Positions 52,232 to 60,520 of a stretch of DNA of 64,000 bases are shown here, in pieces. The position numbers and the translations under genes are program-made. The stretch lies in assembly GCA_017484285.1 (NCBI GenBank), contig JAFUTH010000006.1, positions 124,001-188,000 of the forward strand, given 5' to 3'. How positions within the stretch are numbered: the stretch's first letter is position 1; each line of letters opens with the position of its first letter. Below the pieces are notes generated by a model, which made no database searches, was not told where the DNA came from, and saw only the letters and a program-made list of their open reading frames with translations. Source of the stretch: Treponema sp. Its GTDB lineage: Bacteria > Spirochaetota > Spirochaetia > Treponematales > Treponemataceae.

Positions 52232-52360
52232 CCTCACAGAGCTTAAGAGTACACAGAGAATGAAATATAATTTCTTATTCCAAACGCTCTCTGTGACCTC
52301 TGTGCTCTCTGTGAGAAATTTATTACAAAATCTGTGACAATCTGTGCTAATCTGTGGATA
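52232..52360. repeat. Composite intergenic repeat: CACAGAG palindrome plus CACAGATT arm
   Basis: 52232-52317 is a second copy of the CACAGAG-family palindrome (arms CCTCACAGAGC...ACACAGAGAA and CTCTCTGTGA...CTCTGTGAGAA). 52331-52360 is a single arm of the other family, ending TCTGTGCTAATCTGTGGATA. It occupies nearly all the space between the aroF-pheA fusion and the next, convergent, gene, where a bidirectional terminator would be useful. Confidence 0.72.
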
Positions 52361-52365
52361 CAGTT

Positions 52366-53865
52366 TTATTCAAACACCGCGCCGAAGTCGTAGCAGAGTT
52401 CTTGCGCGGCGTTCCAGGCTGATTTGATTGCCATCGGGAGACCGCCGGGCATAATCATTCGCTGTCCGGCGAAGTACAAGCCGCGTACGCTCTGTGCCTT
52501 TGACGGGAATGAAGTCGTCATCATGCCAGCTTTCATCAAATTCATGTAACCGCCCTCAAAGGTCTTGCAAAAGCGTTCGTTCGTGAGGGAAGTGGCAAGG
52601 TCAGTGACTTCGATGTTTCCTTTGAACTCAGGGATTTTTTCTTCGAGAATCGCCGTCAAATCGTCGATTGCCTTTTGCTTTTTCTCTTTGTAAGTTCCGT
52701 CTTCTTTTGCCTTTTTCCAGTAATCGTAGAACTCGCCCAAAAGCAAGCAAGAAAGCGTTGTGCAACCTTCGGGCGCGTGATTCGGGTAGAGCGCGTAATT
52801 ATTTACGGGGAGCACATAAAATTCTTTTCCGCCCGCAACAAAGGGCTTTTCAAGCGGAATGAGCATGGAGCGCGGATAATCTTTTAAATCCGCCTTGATT
52901 CCGAAACCGAAGAACATGTCCTGCTCAGAAATCGAAAGCCGCTTCATCTTCGGAATCCATTTTTCTTCAAGCGGATTTTCTTTGTCAAACAGGTCTTCAA
53001 TTGCCTGTCGCGCGTCCTGCGTTACGATGACGGCATCGGCTTCGATAAAATTTCCGTTCGCAATAACGCCCGTCACCGTCTTTTTTCCGTGCTCATCGGT
53101 TTTCATGCAGACTTTTTCGACATTCTGCCGATATTCGATTTTTCCGCCCAACGAGGTAAAGGTGTCCGCCATATTTTTTGCCATGCGCGCAGAACCGCCC
53201 TCTGGGTAGCCGCAATCCCCGCTTGAAAACGAGCCGAGCGTGTAAATCAAAGAAAGCGCGTTGTAGTCCTGATTTATCATGCCGCCGATGAGATTTCTGA
53301 CATCTTTGTTTTTGAAGTGGGAGATGTACTCGCGCCCAGACACATTTTTGAGATACAAGACGCGCAGGGCAGCCGTCCACATCTTGAGGACTTCGCCGAT
53401 TTTCGGTGATTTGGGATTTTTGCACTTGAGACCGCGCTTGTCCTTTATGAGCAGATGGACATTTTTGTAATAGGAAATGTCTTTGCACAAGCGGTTAATC
53501 ATTTTTTTGTCTTCGGGTGCGTGATTTAAAAGCTCTTCGCGCAGTTTTTGCGTGTTGCGGTAAAGGCAGAGTTTTTTGCCCCCGCCAATCATCAGCGTGT
53601 AAATCGGGTCTTTGTAAAAAACGGGATTATTTTCCTGCAACGCGCCGACTTCTTTCCAGATTTTGTACAGGGGGATTTTTTCTGATGAGCCAGTGAGCCA
53701 GTGAAGCCCGCCCTCAAAATAGTAGCCTTTTCGGCTCCAACTTGCAGAAAGTCCACCGGGAACAGCATGTTGCTCTAAAATCGTGACATCAAATCCTGAG
53801 CGTACAGCATACACGCCGCTTCCAAGACCGGCAATTCCGGCTCCCACAATGACAACTTTTTTCAT
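52366..53865 (-). CDS. FAD-dependent oxidoreductase (CrtI/RetSat-like)
   Basis: 499 residues. The dinucleotide-binding start VVIVGAGIAGLGSGVYAVRSGFDVTILEQHAVPGG and the C-terminal FAGQRMIMPGGLPMAIKSAWNAAQ match the phytoene-desaturase/retinol-saturase family, which saturates or desaturates polyene or isoprenoid lipids with FAD. ATG 53865 with AAGGTG about 6 nt upstream; the in-frame start at 53892 is before that site. It follows the PlsC-LRAT gene by 69 nt on the same strand, so probably co-transcribed. Substrate unknown; a lipid is likely from context. Confidence 0.88.
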   Translation of the reverse strand: MKKVVIVGAGIAGLGSGVYAVRSGFDVTILEQHAVPGGLSASWSRKGYYFEGGLHWLTGSSEKIPLYKIWKEVGALQENNPVFYKDPIYTLMIGGGKKLCLYRNTQKLREELLNHAPEDKKMINRLCKDISYYKNVHLLIKDKRGLKCKNPKSPKIGEVLKMWTAALRVLYLKNVSGREYISHFKNKDVRNLIGGMINQDYNALSLIYTLGSFSSGDCGYPEGGSARMAKNMADTFTSLGGKIEYRQNVEKVCMKTDEHGKKTVTGVIANGNFIEADAVIVTQDARQAIEDLFDKENPLEEKWIPKMKRLSISEQDMFFGFGIKADLKDYPRSMLIPLEKPFVAGGKEFYVLPVNNYALYPNHAPEGCTTLSCLLLGEFYDYWKKAKEDGTYKEKKQKAIDDLTAILEEKIPEFKGNIEVTDLATSLTNERFCKTFEGGYMNLMKAGMMTTSFPSKAQSVRGLYFAGQRMIMPGGLPMAIKSAWNAAQELCYDFGAVFE

Positions 53866-53934
53866 ACTTGCACCTTTGTGCAATTCTACCATAAGAAAAG
53901 ATTTTTTTAAAGGAGAAGGGAGCGGACGCGCACA

Positions 53935-54969
53935 TCAAAAAAAGATATTTTTTATCAAATCTAACGCGGCTAATGCGGCGCAACTTGACATAAGCACATT
54001 CCGCGAAACCGTTTTCACTTGCCGCGACTTTTTAACGCCATATTTGCACCACATCGCAAAATGCTCGCAGTTGTTCCAGGCGATGTTGTACTGACCTTTC
54101 ATCTCGCCGACCTGAGATTTCGCCCGTCGTATGGTCGATTTCGCGGAAAAAGACTTCCGATTCAGCGGCTTTTGAATTTCAAGCGGCGCGCCTTCCAAAA
54201 ATTCTTCGACCGAAGTTTGCCTGACGACGGCGGTTTCAGGGTCAAGTTCCCGCCCGGAATCTGCCGAAAAGTGCACCACCTGATTTTCCCCGACATAAAT
54301 TCCAAAATGACGATAAGAGCCTCGGTTTACCGAAACAATATCGCCTTTGTTCGGCGTTTCGTTTTCCACCGTCTCTTTTAAAGTGCGGTTTTTCAGTCCG
54401 ATGATTTTTTGTCTGAAATACTCGTTTTTTTGCTCCAAATCTTCGGCGGAAGGAATTCCCTTGATTCTTTCGACTTTTTCAGGAACATCGATTATCATTC
54501 GCGTGCGGTGAAACACGCTGAAAATTCCGCTCAATCCGACGCAGAGAACAGGAATTTTGTATGTCCGCGCGAGAAAGGCATAGCCCGACTTGAATTCGGA
54601 AATCCGCCCGTCCTCGTTGCACCGCCCTTCCGGGAAAATCACTATCGAGTGCCCCTTGTCTATCGCTTTTTTGGCAAGCAAAAACCATTCCGTGTCAAGA
54701 TGATAGCGGTCGCAGGGAATACACTGCGCGAATTTCAAGAACCAATGCAATTTTTTGTTTTCGTACCAATCCTTTGCCACCACCGATGTTATTTTTCCGC
54801 GAAAAACGGTCTCCAACAGTATCGGGTCGAAAAAATGCGTGTGATTTGCGATGATGACGCAGGGACTTTTCAATCTCCGGGACTGCACTTTCTTGTCCGT
54901 GAAAGTGATTTTTGGCTTGTAGAGAATAGTGACCAAGATTTTTAAAATGAAGCGTACTATGGAACGCAT
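53935..54969 (-). CDS. PlsC acyltransferase fused to an LRAT/H-rev107-like acyltransferase
   Basis: 344 residues. The first about 190 are a PlsC-type 1-acylglycerol-3-phosphate acyltransferase: NHTHFFD (42-48, the NHx4D motif) and FPEGR (112-116). From about 205 an LRAT/H-rev107 (NlpC/P60) domain follows: HFGIYVGENQVVHF (H221, H233) and NNCEHFAMWCKYG with catalytic Cys301. Human members of this second family are phospholipid acyltransferases/phospholipases. The fusion suggests one protein that removes and re-adds acyl chains, or makes N- or O-acylated lipids. A terminal hydrophobic stretch may bind the membrane. Perfect palindrome and TetR gene upstream. Confidence 0.9.
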   Translation of the reverse strand: MRSIVRFILKILVTILYKPKITFTDKKVQSRRLKSPCVIIANHTHFFDPILLETVFRGKITSVVAKDWYENKKLHWFLKFAQCIPCDRYHLDTEWFLLAKKAIDKGHSIVIFPEGRCNEDGRISEFKSGYAFLARTYKIPVLCVGLSGIFSVFHRTRMIIDVPEKVERIKGIPSAEDLEQKNEYFRQKIIGLKNRTLKETVENETPNKGDIVSVNRGSYRHFGIYVGENQVVHFSADSGRELDPETAVVRQTSVEEFLEGAPLEIQKPLNRKSFSAKSTIRRAKSQVGEMKGQYNIAWNNCEHFAMWCKYGVKKSRQVKTVSRNVLMSSCAALAALDLIKNIFF

Positions 54970-54981
54970 GTCTCTACACTA

Positions 54982-54995
54982 TCTGAAATTTCAGA
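54982..54995. promoter_or_regulatory. Perfect palindrome, likely TetR operator
   Basis: TCTGAAATTTCAGA is a perfect 14-bp palindrome. It lies 13 nt upstream of the PlsC-LRAT start, within the spacer shared with the divergent TetR gene, as expected of an operator controlling both. Confidence 0.65.
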
Positions 54996-55004
54996 AAAAA
55001 GAAG

Positions 55005-55033
55005 TTACAAAAAACGGTATTTTGTGGGATAAT
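55005..55033 (+). promoter_or_regulatory. Predicted promoter of the TetR gene
   Basis: TTACAA (55005-55010), 17 nt, GATAAT (55028-55033), then AGAGGA (55042-55047) and the GTG start at 55053. Confidence 0.45.
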
Positions 55034-55052
55034 CAACAAAAAGAGGAATATT

Positions 55053-55619
55053 GTGGAAGAAAAATCGGCAAAAATTGACAAACGAATCACGAAAACCAAG
55101 CGGCTCATTCGGAACACCTTCGTTGAAATCTTAAAAGAGAAAAAACTCAGCGACATTTCGGTGACGGAACTTTCCGAACGGGCAGAAATCGACCGGAAAA
55201 CATTTTACTATCACTATGCGACTCCCGCCTCGATTCTTGAAGAAATTGAAAATGAAATCAGCGCGAAACTGGAAATAATTTTCAGTTCAGAAGAAAGCAG
55301 CGACATTGAACGCATTTTCCCGCTCATCAACAATTTGCTCGAAAGCGACCCCTTGTATCTGGAACTGGGAAAAAACAGCCGCGTGATGAACACGATTTCG
55401 CCCCGATTGAAGGCGATTCTCAAAGAAATAATAAAACGCAATTTTGCCCAAAAAACACACTTTTCCGACGAAAAATTTTCGGTATTCATAGAATTCGCCA
55501 CAAGCGGACTGTTGGGCGTGTATTTGGACTATCTTTCAGGAAAGCAAGAAATTCCGCTCGCAAAAGTGTCTGAGTATGTGACTGAATTTTTCTTTACGGA
55601 CTGGAAAACGCTTTTTTAG
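55053..55619 (+). CDS. TetR/AcrR-family regulator
   Basis: 188 residues. The helix-turn-helix at residues 20-60 reads RNTFVEILKEKKLSDISVTELSERAEIDRKTFYYHYATPASIL, classical TetR. The C-terminal domain for ligand binding is of a lipid- or TetR_C-like type not further assignable. The start is GTG at 55053 with AGAGGA 6 nt upstream. Divergent from PlsC-LRAT, with a palindromic site between, so it likely represses the PlsC-LRAT and CrtI-like genes and itself. The 3' end converges on the flavoprotein gene. Confidence 0.88.
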   Translation: MEEKSAKIDKRITKTKRLIRNTFVEILKEKKLSDISVTELSERAEIDRKTFYYHYATPASILEEIENEISAKLEIIFSSEESSDIERIFPLINNLLESDPLYLELGKNSRVMNTISPRLKAILKEIIKRNFAQKTHFSDEKFSVFIEFATSGLLGVYLDYLSGKQEIPLAKVSEYVTEFFFTDWKTLF

Positions 55620-55676
55620 CGAAACATCTTCTTTCATCACAAGATTTTTCGCTTCGCTCAGAATGACACGCTTTAT

Positions 55677-56414
55677 TTATTTTTTTTGATTCTCTGCGTA
55701 TGCGCCGTCCTCAATTTCCCAGAAACTGTCGACGAGCATTTTGTAAACGCTGTCTGAATAATACGGCTTTATCACTTCTTTTTTTGTCTCGTCAGAAAGG
55801 AAGCCATTTTCGGCGAATTCTCTTCCCGCAGCTTCGTATTTCGTGAGGAATTTGACGAATCGCGGGCGGATTTTCATTGCGACCGCCGTTCTGATTTGCG
55901 GCGCGAAAATCGTCGTGTACCCGTCCTTGCCGAAAATGCAGTCGAATTGCGCTTCGATGGGGGCAAAAACCCGCCAGTCGCTCCATGCGCAGCCCGGAAT
56001 CACGATGAAACTCTTTTTGCTTGCATCAAAACTGAATCCGTGGAATGGCCCGCTTTCGGGAACGGGAAGCCCTTCGTAGCGATGGAGAAGGCTCAAAAGC
56101 CTGTCGAACAAGACTTTCATTTCGCCCGGAAGCCCGAAGATGAAAATCGGGAAGCTCAAAATAATCACATCGGATTCAAGGATTTTGCTTTTTACCATTT
56201 GCACATCGTCGCCCTGAATGACGCACTTTCCGTTCGTGCGCCCCCAGCACGAAAGACAGCCCTTACACGGCTTTACATGCAACGACGAGATGTTGATAAT
56301 CTCGCTTTTGTATTCACCCGTGCTTTCCAAGCCTTTTAAAAAGTTGTTCGTGACGAGCATGGTCGTGCTGTTTTCTTTTTTGGGACTTCCGTTTAAAACA
56401 AGAACTTTTTTCAT
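55677..56414 (-). CDS. Flavodoxin/iron-sulfur-flavoprotein-like NAD(P)H oxidoreductase
   Basis: 245 residues. The flavodoxin-like FMN site VLVLNGSPKKENSTTMLV is followed by CKGCLSCWGRTNGKC (residues about 49-63), the compact cysteine pattern of iron-sulfur flavoproteins. The PIFIFGLPGEMKVLFDRLL stretch is typical of FMN reductases. An aryl or acyl reductase role is possible. It is the last gene of the minus-strand lipid operon, 27 nt after FabZ; the ribosome site is weak. Confidence 0.85.
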   Translation of the reverse strand: MKKVLVLNGSPKKENSTTMLVTNNFLKGLESTGEYKSEIINISSLHVKPCKGCLSCWGRTNGKCVIQGDDVQMVKSKILESDVIILSFPIFIFGLPGEMKVLFDRLLSLLHRYEGLPVPESGPFHGFSFDASKKSFIVIPGCAWSDWRVFAPIEAQFDCIFGKDGYTTIFAPQIRTAVAMKIRPRFVKFLTKYEAAGREFAENGFLSDETKKEVIKPYYSDSVYKMLVDSFWEIEDGAYAENQKK

Positions 56415-56441
56415 CGCTTTTTGTTTGTTGCTAGTTAAAAA

Positions 56442-56930
56442 TTATTTTCCGAGAGAGTCTTTTGGAATCGTCGTGAATGTGAGCGCACCTTTTGCGCTGA
56501 CTTTCCCGTCGATTTTTACCACACAGTCAAATCCGACAAGCACGCCGCCGCCCCGTGATTTTGTGACGGTGATTTCAAGACGGTCGCCCGGAATCGCGGG
56601 CTTAACGAGCTTGAAGCCGTCGATTTTGAGGAGCACATAGAGTTTGTCGTCCAAATCTTCGGGAGATTTTTCGATGACGAGCGAGCAAAGCTGAGCGCAC
56701 GCTTCTACAACGAGCACGCCCGGCATAATCGGAGTGCCCGGAAAATGTCCCATAAAATACGGCTCGTTCACCGACACATTTTTGATGCCCGTTGCCGTAA
56801 CATTCGGAACAAGCTCCGTGACTTTTTCAATCATCTGAAACGGCGGACGCTGGGCAATCTTCTCGCTGATTTCAAAAATATTCATTGTTTTTGGCGCGAT
56901 TTCGCTTTTTTGTGTGTTGGCATCGCTCAT
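56442..56930 (-). CDS. fabZ: 3-hydroxyacyl-ACP dehydratase
   Basis: 162 residues, hotdog fold. It dehydrates 3-hydroxyacyl-ACP. The motif PYFMGHFPGTPIMPGVLVVEACAQL includes the catalytic His of GHFPG and the Glu of EACAQ. An N-terminal extension of about 20 residues precedes the usual start. ATG 56930 overlaps the FabG stop by 4 nt (ATGA). Likely works with the upstream ACP and ketosynthase on a special acyl chain. Confidence 0.92.
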   Translation of the reverse strand: MSDANTQKSEIAPKTMNIFEISEKIAQRPPFQMIEKVTELVPNVTATGIKNVSVNEPYFMGHFPGTPIMPGVLVVEACAQLCSLVIEKSPEDLDDKLYVLLKIDGFKLVKPAIPGDRLEITVTKSRGGGVLVGFDCVVKIDGKVSAKGALTFTTIPKDSLGK

Positions 56931-57658
56931 AATGAAAGTCCTCCGTCCAAAACGATTGTCTGCCCCGTGACATACGAGAACGAGTCAGAAACGAGCGCAG
57001 AAACCACATTCGCAACATCTTCGGCAGTGCCAAAGCGACCTTGCGGAATCGCCTTTATATATTCGTCACGCTTTTCTTGGGGAATTGCGTCAATCATTTC
57101 GGTTGCGATAAAGCCAGGGCACACCGCGTTCACCCTGATTCCCTGCGGACCGAGTTCTTTTGCGAGCGTTTGAGTCATTGAATTGACCGCACCCTTTGTT
57201 GCCGAATACACGCTCTGCCCCGGAAGCGCGAATTTTGAGCTTACCGACGACATATTGATGATGACGCCTGATTTTTGCTTGAACATTTTGAGCGCGACTG
57301 ACTGGGCGCAATAGAAATAGCCTTTTACATTTAAGTCGAAGCACTTGTCGAGCGTGTCTTTTTGGAGCATGAGCAAGAATTCATCGCGAACGATGCCCGC
57401 ATTGTTCACCAAAACATCGATTCTGCCGTACGCCTTGTAGACATCGCGCACCATCGCCTTGACTTGCGCAAGGTCAGAGACATCGGCTTTGTACAGCATG
57501 CCCTCGCCACCCGCAGCAGTGATTTCATCGAGCGTTTCTTTGGCGGCATCGTCAGAAGAAGAGTAGTTCACCACGACCGTGTAGCCGTCTTTTGCGAGCT
57601 TTATGGCACATGCCTTTCCGATTCCTTTTGAAGAACCAGTTACGATTGCAACTTTCAT
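56927..57658 (-). CDS. fabG: 3-oxoacyl-ACP reductase
   Basis: 243 residues from ATG 57658, which has AAGGAG 7 nt upstream; an in-frame start at 57814 would lie inside the ketosynthase gene. Short-chain dehydrogenase: GSSKGIGKACA loop near 8, NNAGI near 90, catalytic Ser-Tyr-Lys in INMSSVSSKFALPGQSVYSATKGA near 140-160. It reduces 3-oxoacyl-ACP with NADPH. Translationally coupled to fabZ by ATGA and 10 nt after the ketosynthase stop. Confidence 0.93.
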   Translation of the reverse strand: MKVAIVTGSSKGIGKACAIKLAKDGYTVVVNYSSSDDAAKETLDEITAAGGEGMLYKADVSDLAQVKAMVRDVYKAYGRIDVLVNNAGIVRDEFLLMLQKDTLDKCFDLNVKGYFYCAQSVALKMFKQKSGVIINMSSVSSKFALPGQSVYSATKGAVNSMTQTLAKELGPQGIRVNAVCPGFIATEMIDAIPQEKRDEYIKAIPQGRFGTAEDVANVVSALVSDSFSYVTGQTIVLDGGLSL

Positions 57659-57668
57659 TTTGCGCTCC

Positions 57669-60068
57669 TTATTTTCCGATGACAACCGCTGTGTAAGAAC
57701 CGCCCGTCGCAAATGATGTGACGAGAACCTTCTTCCAGCCCTTTGACTCTGCACGCTTTTTCTCGACAGAGCCGTCTTTTGTGATAAAGTATGCGTCGTC
57801 TGTTTCGATGTCACCGTTCAACATCAATGCCGCGTGAGCCGCCGCAAGTGTTGCGCTTCCTGCTCTGCCCTCGCCCGCGCGTTCCTTTACTTGAACGACA
57901 GGGAGCAAGCCGATTTTGTCTTTGAAAACGCGGATGTATGATTCTTTTTCGATAGTGTCAAGCGATTTCAAGCCGTTTGCAAATCCGAACACGGCATCAA
58001 TTTCGTCAATTGTGACATTTGCGTCTTTTAATGCAGAAGCAATCGCGGTATCCAATGCCTCGCCAGAGCCAGTGAGCGTGCCGAATTTGACATTCTTTCG
58101 CCCCGTGCCATAGCCGAGCACATAGCCGTAAATCTTTGAGCCGCGCTTTTTTGCGTACTCTTCGGTTTCGAGAAGAAGCGAAACGCTGCCGTCGCCAAGC
58201 ACAAAGCCGTTTGAGGCAGAATACGGAGCGACAACTTTATCTGCCGTAAGCCCCAGCTTTTCGTAGAATTCTGAAATAATCGGGATATTTTCGTCAGTGC
58301 CCGTTGCGAGCATTGCCTGTTCCTGATTGTCGTGAATGACATTCATCGCATAGCCGATGCTGCCCAATCCTGACTGCGGACCGCTCGTAATCGTAACGCC
58401 GTAGCCTTTGATTCCAAAGCAGATTGAAAGATAGCCGCCCGCCGCATTGTAGACCGTGTGCGGGAATTTGAACGCGCTGCCCTTTGCATTTCCCATTTTT
58501 GCAATCAATTCGCCGAAGTCGCAGCTAGAGCCTAATCCGCCCTCGCTCGTTCCGACGATGATTCCGATTTCTTTTTCGGTTTCTTCGGTAATGGCGAAAT
58601 TGCCGTCTTTTAACGCGCGCATACCAGAGACCGTCTGCAACTGACCGAGATTGTCGAGCTTTCGGTAGAATGCCATTTTGATTCCAAGCTCGTTGTAGTC
58701 TTCTTCCGTGATTTCTGAGTGGATAGAAGTTCCGCTTGGTTTGAAGCCGTTTTTAACGGATTGAATATATGATTCCTTGCTGTTACCGAGCGCACTGACG
58801 ATGCCGATACCAGTAAGTGCGATTTTCTTGTCTTTTGCTTCCTGACTTTTGACATCGCCAGGCTTTTTAGAGAAGATGATGCTTGCGTTCGTGCCGCCAA
58901 AAGCAAAATTGTTGCTCATAACGCTTACTAATTCTTTTGACTTTGGCTTGTTCTGAACGAAATCGAGCCGACCAGCCTTCTCTTTGAGTTTTTCTGAATC
59001 TTCAGCGGTGTAGTTCAGCGTAGGCAAAACGGTGTTCGTGGTAAGAGCCTTTACGCTGAATACCGCTTCGATAGCACCCGCCGCGCCAAGACAGTGACCT
59101 GTCATGACTTTTGTGGAACTTGCGCTGATTTCGGGATTTTCTTCGTCAAAGACGGCATGGAGAGAAAGAATCTCCGCATTGTCGTTCTTTGCCGTGCCCG
59201 TTCCGTGACCGTTGACATATCCGATGTCTGTTTTTGAGATGCCGGAATTTTTGATTGCGCGGTTGATTGCCTCAATCTGGCACAATCCGTCCTGTCGCGG
59301 AGCGGTAATGTGATGGGCATCGCTCGTGACGCTTGAGCCCAACACTTCGCAATAAAGTTTTGCGTTTCGCTTTTTTGCATGCTCGTATGACTCAACGATG
59401 ACGATGCCCGCGCCCTCACCGAGCGTGATTCCCGTGCAGTGATTGAACGGAGAGCAGCCGTTTTCGTCAAGCGCATGAAGCGAGAGAAAGCCTGCATACG
59501 GAATAGAAGCGAATGAGTCCGCTCCGCCCGCAATGACCACGTCAGCTTTTCCAGCGCGGATTAAGTCGCAGGCATAGGCAACGGAAATCGTTCCTGCCGC
59601 ACACGCGTTCGCCACATTAGTGACGATTCCGCCCGCATGGCAAGTTTCGGCAACCTGAGAAGCAATCGCTGCAATAGGCATTTTAAGGATGTCGTCCTTT
59701 CTGCGACCGTCGATTGGATAGTTTCCGACGCTGATTGCTCCACCAACGCAGCTTCCGATAATGACGCTCACGCGCCCATCATCGCCAAAATCGCCCAATC
59801 CCGCATCGGTCAAAGCCTCTTTTGCTGCCTTAATGCAGAGTTTTGAAGCCCTGTCCTTTTCGTAGGGAGCGTCGATTTCCATGTCCAACGTGTCGCACTG
59901 CACTTCGGCGGCAAGGTCAGCGTAGCAGTTCGTCGTGTCAACGGAAGTCGTCTTGTGAATTCCTGAAACAGAATTCAAAGCGTTCTTCCATGTTTCTTCG
60001 ACATTGTTTCCAATCGCGCAGATGACGCCAAGACCCGTCACCACGCAGCGTTTTTCTTCAGGTGTCAT
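57669..60068 (-). CDS. Fused ketosynthase - chain-length-factor-like protein
   Basis: 799 residues made of two thiolase-fold ketosynthase halves. The first (1-about 410) has the catalytic triad: Cys156 in NACAAGT, His288 in GHGTGT and His325 in GHCLGAAG, an active FabF-type enzyme. The second (about 415-799) keeps the fold (IALTGIGIVSALGN, NAAGGYLSICFGIKG) but has SGPQSGLGS where Cys should be, so Gln565 aligns with the active Cys, and both His are lost. Such a Cys-to-Gln change marks the chain-length factor of type II polyketide synthases. A condensing pair in one chain suggests a dedicated acyl or polyketide product, not bulk fatty acid. Confidence 0.9.
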   Translation of the reverse strand: MTPEEKRCVVTGLGVICAIGNNVEETWKNALNSVSGIHKTTSVDTTNCYADLAAEVQCDTLDMEIDAPYEKDRASKLCIKAAKEALTDAGLGDFGDDGRVSVIIGSCVGGAISVGNYPIDGRRKDDILKMPIAAIASQVAETCHAGGIVTNVANACAAGTISVAYACDLIRAGKADVVIAGGADSFASIPYAGFLSLHALDENGCSPFNHCTGITLGEGAGIVIVESYEHAKKRNAKLYCEVLGSSVTSDAHHITAPRQDGLCQIEAINRAIKNSGISKTDIGYVNGHGTGTAKNDNAEILSLHAVFDEENPEISASSTKVMTGHCLGAAGAIEAVFSVKALTTNTVLPTLNYTAEDSEKLKEKAGRLDFVQNKPKSKELVSVMSNNFAFGGTNASIIFSKKPGDVKSQEAKDKKIALTGIGIVSALGNSKESYIQSVKNGFKPSGTSIHSEITEEDYNELGIKMAFYRKLDNLGQLQTVSGMRALKDGNFAITEETEKEIGIIVGTSEGGLGSSCDFGELIAKMGNAKGSAFKFPHTVYNAAGGYLSICFGIKGYGVTITSGPQSGLGSIGYAMNVIHDNQEQAMLATGTDENIPIISEFYEKLGLTADKVVAPYSASNGFVLGDGSVSLLLETEEYAKKRGSKIYGYVLGYGTGRKNVKFGTLTGSGEALDTAIASALKDANVTIDEIDAVFGFANGLKSLDTIEKESYIRVFKDKIGLLPVVQVKERAGEGRAGSATLAAAHAALMLNGDIETDDAYFITKDGSVEKKRAESKGWKKVLVTSFATGGSYTAVVIGK

Positions 60069-60128
60069 AAATATTCCCGTTTGTGTTTGATAGCTTGTTA
60101 AATTTTTTGCTGAAAGCAGGTGCGTTTG

Positions 60129-60371
60129 TTACGCGTTCTCAACGATGAAAGATGAAATTGCCTCAATGGTGAGAAAGTTTTCTCGCGCAGCTCCTGCCAT
60201 TGAAACGCCAAATTCATCATCAACAAAAGAAATGATTTCCAATGAATCAACAGAGTCGAGACCGATTTCCTCTCCGAAGAGTTCTGTGTCGTCGGTAAGC
60301 ATAGAGCCGTCGACTCCGAGATTTGATTCAAAGAATCCCTTGAGCTTTGTTTTAACTTCGTCTTTGTTCAT
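60129..60371 (-). CDS. Acyl carrier protein
   Basis: About 80 residues from ATG 60371 with GAGGA 6 nt upstream; the in-frame ATG at 60383 precedes that site and is less likely. The phosphopantetheine Ser is in GLDSVDSLE. It carries acyl intermediates for the downstream ketosynthase, FabG and FabZ. First gene of the operon. Its upstream region, 60372-60517, is AT-rich with repeated motifs. Confidence 0.93.
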   Translation of the reverse strand: MNKDEVKTKLKGFFESNLGVDGSMLTDDTELFGEEIGLDSVDSLEIISFVDDEFGVSMAGAARENFLTIEAISSFIVENA

Positions 60372-60400
60372 AGTGGTCCTCACTAAAAAAATATAAATTT

Positions 60401-60442
60401 ATTCTTAAAAAGAATTATAACACAATATAAATAAGAATTATA
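60401..60442 (-). promoter_or_regulatory. ACP operon control region with repeated AAGAATTATA
   Basis: AAGAATTATA occurs at 60410-60419 and again at 60433-60442, 23 nt apart (two helical turns). An inverted copy ATTCTT (60401-60406) faces AAGAAT. TATAAT (minus strand 60419-60414) can be the -10 of the ACP operon. The repeats are candidate sites for a lipid-responsive regulator. Confidence 0.45.
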
Positions 60443-60502
60443 TCATCTTTTCAAGATTTGTAGAAGAGTTAAAATCATATAGAAAGAACGATTGAATCCG
60501 TG

Positions 60503-60520
60503 TATAATTCTACCGTTATG
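60503..60520 (+). promoter_or_regulatory. Predicted leaderless promoter of the MBL gene
   Basis: Consensus TATAAT (60503-60508), 9 nt, ATG 60518. No ribosome-binding site. An in-frame GTG at 60500 lies upstream of the -10 and is rejected. Confidence 0.45.

Noticed and set aside
55620..55676. TTCGCTCAGAATGAC-like sequence as a regulatory site
   Set aside because: It resembles a common dispersed repeat and lies at a convergent gene end; no support for a function.
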